This document shows positions 14,086-18,410 of a DNA stretch of 18,410 nucleotides, piece by piece (the stretch's first letter is position 1; every line of letters begins with the position of its first letter). Source of the DNA: a bacterium (GTDB lineage Bacteria; Bacillota_I; Bacilli_A; RF39; UBA660); assembly GCA_029007685.1 (NCBI GenBank), contig JAQXIG010000010.1, forward strand, positions 1-18,410, given 5' to 3'. Below the pieces are notes generated by a model, which worked only from the letters and a program-made list of their open reading frames with translations, was not told the DNA's origin and ran no database searches. The position numbers and the translations under genes are program-made.

Positions 14086-15204
14086 TTAAAGTTTATTAAG
14101 CATTTTATCAATTTTTCTATTACGAAGATAAGAAATAACTAGACTGCTGATAATAATCGCCACTATCACAGGTAGTCCACAAACAATGATATAATCTAAT
14201 CTAACATGAGTAGAATCCTGATTTTTTGGCAAATTATCTACAATATTTTCTGAATTGCGAAGAATTTGAATCACATAAGTTTGCTCCGTCCCATTTTCAG
14301 CTTTTACAATAATGTCTACTTCATCCTGTAAAGAATCAGCCCCTATAACCTGATAAGTAGCCTTATCATCTTCTGTTTCAACCTTAACGATTAAAGAGGA
14401 AACATCTTGATCAATAGTAAGTTCATAATAAAGACGATCAGCTTTAAAATCAATCTCATAATCATCAACAACGATAGACTTTAAATTCGCATTAGATGAT
14501 CTAGCAACATTAGAAACATAGTTACTGTGATTAGAATTAGAAGTGATACTAGAATTCTCTTTAGAGTTTTCTATAATCTCATTTTTAATTTCTGGTTTAG
14601 CATGTTCAATGACAATACTATTCTTAGAATTATCAATAACCACCTGTTTTTCAGCTTTTTTAACTGAAATCGTCTTGCTGATCTCCTTTTCAAACTCGAG
14701 TTGTTCCATATTTTCGAGGGTATAAGTTTCAAAAGTAGGATCCAGTGAAAAGGCTCCTGCAATCACTCCAATTAACTTAATATCAGTATTTTGAACCACA
14801 TCACTTTTCAGATAAAATTGAATTTTTGCCTGATAGTCGGTACAAGCTAAGAATTGGTCACGACACTTATTATCAGTAAAATTAGTATTTACGATACTTA
14901 AAATATAATAAGTATCTCCATCTTTATAAACATTACTATCATAAAAATCAGAAAGAATATTAGTGATTTTTAATACAGAATCATCGATTTGAATGCCAAG
15001 CATGACCAAAAAGACTCCGCTATTTCCTCCTAGGTCATTAGCGAGTCCTGAAAAAGAAACATCAAAGGGAACATAAAAATAACTACCAACCTCCTGTTCG
15101 CTACCAAAAGAAGATATAGAAGCACTTTTGATAGATGCCGCATTTACTCCAGTAGGAAAAAATATAACTACAGATAAAACAACTAGCAATAATTTACTTT
15201 TCAT
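14086..15204 (-). CDS. Secreted, membrane-anchored protein with cadherin-like beta-sandwich domain
   Basis: A 372-residue surface protein. A signal peptide (about 1-22, KSKLLLVVLSVVIFFPTGVNA) leads to an N-terminal beta-rich domain (about 24-160) that resembles a cohesin-type fold and holds C114/C121 in a short loop. A Ser/Asn/Lys-rich linker follows (about 175-238), then a cadherin-like beta-sandwich domain (239-316: ANLKSIVVDDYEIDF to TYVIQILR). A single transmembrane segment (about 337-360) and a basic tail anchor it from outside. Start: GGAG lies six bases before ATG (start base 15204), so the in-frame TTG upstream is not needed. It has its own promoter and converges with the receiver-like gene. 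A role in adhesion or wall binding is a guess from domain type. Confidence 0.85.
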   Translation of the reverse strand: MKSKLLLVVLSVVIFFPTGVNAASIKSASISSFGSEQEVGSYFYVPFDVSFSGLANDLGGNSGVFLVMLGIQIDDSVLKITNILSDFYDSNVYKDGDTYYILSIVNTNFTDNKCRDQFLACTDYQAKIQFYLKSDVVQNTDIKLIGVIAGAFSLDPTFETYTLENMEQLEFEKEISKTISVKKAEKQVVIDNSKNSIVIEHAKPEIKNEIIENSKENSSITSNSNHSNYVSNVARSSNANLKSIVVDDYEIDFKADRLYYELTIDQDVSSLIVKVETEDDKATYQVIGADSLQDEVDIIVKAENGTEQTYVIQILRNSENIVDNLPKNQDSTHVRLDYIIVCGLPVIVAIIISSLVISYLRNRKIDKMLNKL

Positions 15205-15235
15205 ACAACACTCCAATTATTTTATTTTTGGCTAA

Positions 15236-15264
15236 ATTATATCAATATCAAGAAAATTTTTCAA
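15236..15264 (-). promoter_or_regulatory. Near-consensus promoter of the surface-protein gene
   Basis: On the minus strand: TTGAAA (15264-15259), a 17-base spacer and TATAAT (15241-15236), with an extended TG-A before the -10. Confidence 0.83.
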
Positions 15265-15503
15265 TCTATTCATACTGAAAACTGTGTAGTTGGAGAAGTT
15301 GAAACTATTGCCTTATGAATTCATTGTAAATTATTATGAAACTTTTATTTGATAAAAATTTCAATTTTCAATTTATATCATTAACCTTGAACCTCATTAG
15401 ACCAAACTAACAAAATTGCTATTCTATGACTGTATTCGAAAGAAACTTAGTGTTTTTTTGTTATTCTATCAAATAAATGCTAAAACATTAACGACTTTGA
15501 TTG
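15265..15503. other. Intergenic stretch without a supported gene
   Basis: A+T-rich DNA between the minus-strand promoter and the transporter remnant. One plus-strand frame from about 15402 onward stays open into the remnant, and the residues just before it (AKTLTTLI) would join the remnant if one base near 15503 were removed. The decayed transporter may therefore extend into this stretch, but the similarity upstream is too poor to draw a border. Confidence 0.35.
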
Positions 15504-15626
15504 ATACTTATGGCATTTCTAGATACAAACTTTATAATGTTCATCTTGATTATATTCATAGTTTTAGAGGATATAAGTGTAATTAAATTGCAGTTTGACA
15601 TGAATAAATGTAATGATGTTAATTAA
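15504..15626 (+). pseudogene. 3' remnant of a second MFS transporter gene
   Basis: In frame, this encodes 40 residues and a stop (ILMAFLDTNFIM, then FILIIFIVLED, then ISVIKLQFDMNKCNDVN). They align without gaps to the C-terminus of the intact MFS transporter at 17075-18265. The first 23 positions match at 14 residues; the last 17 match completely because they lie in the direct repeat. There is no start codon, no ribosome binding site and no upstream part of the transporter, and a frame shift near 15503 breaks the join to upstream sequence. It is the tail of a paralogous or allelic transporter gene that was lost. Confidence 0.75.
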
Positions 15627-15771
15627 AAAATAGAAAAAAAACCACTGATATTGTAAGAGTTTATAATGTTCTTTATAAGAATTGGATATCGATAGGGTAA
15701 AACCAAAGGAAGAAACAAATGAGAAAATAGTTGATGTAACGGACACGAATTTAGAAATAGAATGCTAATCA
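15573..15771 (+). repeat. Long direct repeat, left copy
   Basis: At least 199 bp identical to 18212-18410 except one base (A at 15636, G at 18275). It holds the last 17 codons of an MFS gene, the stop, and 145 bp of downstream sequence. Identity starts sharply at 15573, inside the transporter codons. The right copy is cut by the window edge, so the full repeat may be longer. Distance between copies is 2639 bp. Confidence 0.95.
15679..15768 (+). pseudogene. Possible decayed coding fragment inside the repeat
   Basis: Within the repeat, one frame reads 29 codon-like residues ending in TAA (ELDIDRVKPKEETNEK, then IVDVTDTNLEIEC). In another frame just upstream, TTDIVRVYNVLYK could join it by one frameshift. 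No start codon or ribosome binding site fits. It looks like the C-terminal scrap of a lost gene; the family is not recognised and the reading may be chance. Confidence 0.25.
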
Positions 15772-15792
15772 ATTAGATATAAAAATAGTACA

Positions 15793-15833
15793 TAATAAAA
15801 CAAGGAAGTTAAGATGACTTCCTTGTTTTATTA
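15793..15833. terminator. Perfect 17-bp hairpin terminator
   Basis: TAATAAAACAAGGAAGT (15793-15809) pairs perfectly with 15817-15833 around a 7-base loop. The G/C-containing centre with A/T-rich ends would terminate transcription on both strands. It lies 22 bases beyond the visible repeat and was probably the terminator of the lost transporter unit. Confidence 0.8.
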
Positions 15834-16029
15834 TAAAATAAGTGTTAAAATAGTGTGTTAGAAAATACTTAATTTTATATAGTTTATTTAGTCAATTTGT
15901 GGCCGACATTCGTATTTATTTGTGTCTATTAAAAAACTAATAATTATATATACGGACTGAGTTAATCAATTCTTTTTTTGTGTTTACTTTGTCATGCAAA
16001 GATAACATGTCAAGTTATAAAGGAAAAAT
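15834..16029. other. Gene-free stretch before the ParA-like ORF
   Basis: No ORF, tRNA or clear hairpin was seen. The G+C content is locally a little higher around 15900-15920 (GTGGCCGACATTCG). Short TGTCA words near 15990-16015 and a T-rich run at 15970 precede the small ORF, but no complete promoter was recognised. Confidence 0.3.
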
Positions 16030-16077
16030 ATGATGAATGATTGCCAAGTAATAGCAGTTGCTAATAAAAGGGTGTAG
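16030..16077 (+). pseudogene. Truncated ParA/Soj-like N-terminus
   Basis: After an AAAGGA Shine-Dalgarno, ATG 16030 opens a 15-codon frame, MMNDCQVIAVANKRV, ending in TAG. ParA/Soj ATPases carried by conjugative elements and plasmids of Firmicutes often begin with a few residues, then CQVIAVANQKGGVGKTT. The match covers the first strand up to the Asn before the P-loop, where the frame breaks. Just after, shifted text (VVGEKK) is what a damaged P-loop could leave. I infer a scar of a lost partition gene. It is short, so chance cannot be excluded; a functional leader peptide is the alternative. Confidence 0.4.
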
Positions 16078-16284
16078 TAGGTGAAAAAAATTAGTTTACA
16101 TGTTTTATAATAAAAAAATTATATAAATCATGTTATAATACTATATAAATTCATAATAGGTATAATTGTAAGAATTTTTATTTGTCTAATATTCTTTAAA
16201 ATACCAATTTAGTTTATGATATTAATTTATATTATAATTTATATAAAAAAGATTCATTAATAGAAGTAGAAAGATGTGATTAGT
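16078..16284 (+). promoter_or_regulatory. A+T-rich leader of the HAD-MFS operon
   Basis: Contains an extended -10 (TG-T-TATAAT, 16131-16139) and a second TATAAT at 16106-16111, within the near-repeat CATGTTTTATAATA / CATGTTATAATA. No good -35 is seen for either, so the exact promoter is uncertain. AGAAAG-A-TGTGAT at 16269-16279 resembles a degenerate full-length Shine-Dalgarno. It would suit TTG 16285 best. Confidence 0.45.
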
Positions 16285-17085
16285 TTGATAAAGATGATAG
16301 TGTTAGATTTAGATGGGACCTTATTAAATAGTGAAAAAAAAGTTTCTGAAAGAAGTAAAAATTATTTAAGAAAATTAAAAGATATGGGATATATTATTGT
16401 AATAGCAACAGGAAGAATATATGAATCGATAGATTATGTAATGAATGGATTTGAGTATGTGAATTATGTAATAACTGATAATGGTGCATCTTGTTATAAT
16501 ACTTGTGACGACCATACTATTTTTAATAATCCAATCGAATTGAAAACAGCTAAAAAATTCAAAAAAATTTATAATAATAATTGTATGTTTATTAATGTTT
16601 GTGATAAACATACAATATATAAATATTCTGATATAGATGAAGATGACTATTTCATAGATACAACAAAAGATTGGGATTATATTTTTAATAATTGTAAAGA
16701 AATATCTCATATTTCAGTAAGTATGAAAACAAATGAACAAGTAATGGAATTATATAATAAATTAAAAGAAGATATTCCTGAATTGGATATTAATATTATG
16801 CAAGATTCTTTTGCTGATAGAAAGTGGATTGAAACAATAAAAAAAGGTTGTACTAAATATAAAGCTATAGCAGAATTAGCAAACTATTTAAATATTAATA
16901 ACGATGAAATTATCGCATTTGGGGATGGTCTTAATGATATTGATATGTTAAAAAAGTGTGGTATTGGTGTTGCTCTTAGTAATGCTTTACCAGTAGTTAA
17001 AGAAAATGCGAACTTTATAACTGCCTACAATCATAATCATGATGGAGTAATAGAATTTTTAAAGGAGTATTTAAATGTTGAGTAG
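16285..17085 (+). CDS. HAD-superfamily (Cof-type) phosphatase
   Basis: Cytoplasmic Cof-subfamily HAD hydrolase, dephosphorylating small metabolites such as sugar phosphates or cofactors. Counting from TTG 16285: motif I DLDGTL with nucleophile D8 and D10, motif II IATGR (T42), a substrate-specificity cap (about 85-185), motif III K191 in CTKYKAIAEL and motif IV FGDGLNDIDML (D214, D218). About 266 residues is usual. The start is uncertain: TTG 16285 gives the family-typical MIKMIVLDLDG and fits the degenerate Shine-Dalgarno, while GTG 16276 and ATG 16294 are alternatives. It overlaps the MFS gene by 11 bases, so the pair is coupled; it may act on what the transporter moves. Its codons are visibly more A+T-rich than those of prfB or ftsE. 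Confidence 0.9.
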   Translation: MIKMIVLDLDGTLLNSEKKVSERSKNYLRKLKDMGYIIVIATGRIYESIDYVMNGFEYVNYVITDNGASCYNTCDDHTIFNNPIELKTAKKFKKIYNNNCMFINVCDKHTIYKYSDIDEDDYFIDTTKDWDYIFNNCKEISHISVSMKTNEQVMELYNKLKEDIPELDINIMQDSFADRKWIETIKKGCTKYKAIAELANYLNINNDEIIAFGDGLNDIDMLKKCGIGVALSNALPVVKENANFITAYNHNHDGVIEFLKEYLNVE

Positions 17086-18265
17086 AAATTATAAAGCCTT
17101 ATTTTCATTAAGATTATTAAAAAGTATATTAACTAATTTTGTAGATGTTTTTTTAGTGTTGTATTTTATTAATGTTTCTAATAATAATATATTACCATTA
17201 GGAATATATAAATTAGTTGCTATGGTAACTGTATGGTTAGTGATATTTTTATCAAGAAATTATTGTAAATCAAAAAATAGAGTCTGGATAATGAGAATAG
17301 GTATTGTAATGTATTTTATTTACTTTTTGGCCATTATATTATTAAAAGAACAAGTTGTTAATTATATTTATTTAATAGGATTGCTATATGGGTTAGAAGA
17401 AGGATTTTATTATTCTGTATATAATACAATAGAATCTGATGGTATAGAAAATAAAGATAGAGAAAAATATCTTGGTACATATAATGGATGTAAAAATATA
17501 GTATCAATTATCTTTCCGTTATTTTTTGGAAGTTTGATTCAAAATTCAGGTTTTATTAATACAGTTATATTTGTATTAGTAATTGTTACCTTAGAAATAA
17601 TATTATCAATAATATTAAAAGACAATAATATTCCTAAAGGTAATAAGACTAATTTAAAAGAGTTTAGGAAAGGTATGAAGGAACATCCACAATTAAAAAG
17701 CATTATCCAAACTAATATTTGCTCTGGTTTAACCTATTCCGATGGTGCACTATCATATGTTATAACAATATATATAATTAAAGTCTTTTCTGAGAGTATA
17801 AGTTTAGGTATATTTACCTCAATATTTAGTATTACTTCTATAATAATAGGATTTCTATTTGTAAAAATTATTAAGCCTGAGTATTATATAAAATTACTGA
17901 GTGCTACATTACCAATTACAATAATATTACTATGTATTATGTTACTAAACTGCAATTTTGTAACAGTTGTTTTGTATAACTTATTTCAGACTATTTCAAA
18001 GTTATTATCTGATTTGATTAGAGAAAGAAATATATTTAATTTTTCCAATATTGAGTCAATTAAAAGAGAATATAAAGTTGAATATTTCTTAACATTAGAA
18101 ACAGCTTTATTTGTAGGTAGAGTTATAAGTAATACTTTATTTATATTAATGGTATTTTTAGATGCTAATTTTATAATGGCTATATTTGTTATATTTGTAA
18201 TACTTCAGGCAATAAGTGTAATTAAATTGCAGTTTGACATGAATAAATGTAATGATGTTAATTAA
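17075..18265 (+). CDS. MFS transporter
   Basis: A 396-residue integral membrane protein with about 12 hydrophobic segments, in two groups of six separated by a charged loop near 186-210 (KDNNIPKGNKTNLKEFRKGM). The loop after the fourth or fifth segment contains ESDGIENKDREKYLGTYNG, a motif that recurs in one group of uncharacterised Firmicute MFS proteins; a second conserved-looking stretch is LIRERNIFNFSN. The substrate is unknown. AAGGAG near 17062 lies in the end of the HAD gene, and the start overlaps that gene's stop. The last 17 codons and downstream bases are in the direct repeat, and a diverged tail of a second copy is found at 15504-15626. Low G+C like its partner, so probably acquired together. 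Confidence 0.88.
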   Translation: MLSRNYKALFSLRLLKSILTNFVDVFLVLYFINVSNNNILPLGIYKLVAMVTVWLVIFLSRNYCKSKNRVWIMRIGIVMYFIYFLAIILLKEQVVNYIYLIGLLYGLEEGFYYSVYNTIESDGIENKDREKYLGTYNGCKNIVSIIFPLFFGSLIQNSGFINTVIFVLVIVTLEIILSIILKDNNIPKGNKTNLKEFRKGMKEHPQLKSIIQTNICSGLTYSDGALSYVITIYIIKVFSESISLGIFTSIFSITSIIIGFLFVKIIKPEYYIKLLSATLPITIILLCIMLLNCNFVTVVLYNLFQTISKLLSDLIRERNIFNFSNIESIKREYKVEYFLTLETALFVGRVISNTLFILMVFLDANFIMAIFVIFVILQAISVIKLQFDMNKCNDVN

Positions 18266-18410
18266 AAAATAGAAGAAAAACCACTGATATTGTAAGAGTT
18301 TATAATGTTCTTTATAAGAATTGGATATCGATAGGGTAAAACCAAAGGAAGAAACAAATGAGAAAATAGTTGATGTAACGGACACGAATTTAGAAATAGA
18401 ATGCTAATCA
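18212..18410 (+). repeat. Long direct repeat, right copy (cut by window edge)
   Basis: Same 199 bp as 15573-15771 with one substitution. It includes the 3' end of the intact MFS gene and its downstream region. If the repeat continues past the edge, the hairpin terminator seen after the left copy would lie about 20 bases beyond the window. Confidence 0.95.

Noticed and set aside
15564..15746. Minus-strand ORF whose protein start is nearly identical to that of the ORF at 18158-18385
   Set aside because: Both are antisense shadows of the direct repeat and the MFS 3' end. Their similarity is explained by the repeat, and neither has a ribosome binding site or recognisable protein features.
1..18410. 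CRISPR array, tRNA/rRNA genes, transposase or integrase
   Set aside because: No regularly spaced short repeats, no cloverleaf-like or rRNA-like sequence and no recombinase ORF was found. The only mobile-element hints are the long direct repeats and the ParA-like scrap.

Overview
The window is very A+T-rich and reads as the chromosome of a low-G+C Firmicute/Bacilli-type bacterium. It carries FtsEX with a partner cell-wall hydrolase, a LytTR/AgrC-like two-component pair, Gram-positive style ribosome binding sites and sigma-A-like promoters. It has prfB (release factor 2), and several genes end in TGA (for example ftsX and the 6030-6779 gene), so UGA is a stop codon and the code is not the Mycoplasma one. 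An uncultured gut-type lineage close to Erysipelotrichia or RF39 fits the style, but that placement is inference.

Layout. 226-2290: LytTR response regulator and GHKL sensor kinase, adjacent and on the same strand. 2380-2595: a cold-shock protein with its own terminator. 2677-5970: an ASCH-domain protein, prfB (which needs a programmed +1 frameshift, so a simple ORF call misses its N-terminus) and two tandem YitT-family membrane proteins, all tightly packed. 6030-6779: an unrecognised soluble protein behind a near-consensus promoter, closed by a terminator. 6897-9671: the ftsE-ftsX-M23 peptidase operon with overlapping genes, closed by a terminator; FtsEX would gate the secreted peptidoglycan hydrolase. 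9748-10896: an unrecognised protein. 11055-11966: a DUF3419 (BtaA-like) SAM-dependent enzyme. About 11980-12460: apparently a decayed gene. 12519-13332: a DUF4234 protein and a DUF2752 protein; the second appears to be expressed without a Shine-Dalgarno site. 13383-14039: a membrane-anchored receiver-like protein whose phospho-acceptor Asp is replaced by Asn. 14086-15204 (minus strand): a surface protein with a cadherin-like beta-sandwich domain and a C-terminal anchor.

The right end (15504-18410) is the most dynamic part. A HAD phosphatase and an MFS transporter form an overlapping two-gene unit that looks even more A+T-rich than its neighbours. This unit lies between two direct repeats of at least 199 bp, identical except for one base. 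Each repeat begins inside the last codons of the MFS gene. Upstream of the left repeat is the diverged 3' remnant of a second MFS gene (14 of 23 residues identical, then 17 of 17 inside the repeat). Between the left repeat and the HAD gene is a tiny ORF that resembles the first residues of a ParA/Soj ATPase as found on integrative elements and plasmids, broken at the P-loop. Together these suggest that a circular or duplicated 2639-bp unit was inserted by recombination at the 3' end of a resident transporter gene, which has since decayed. No transposase, integrase, CRISPR array, tRNA or rRNA was seen.
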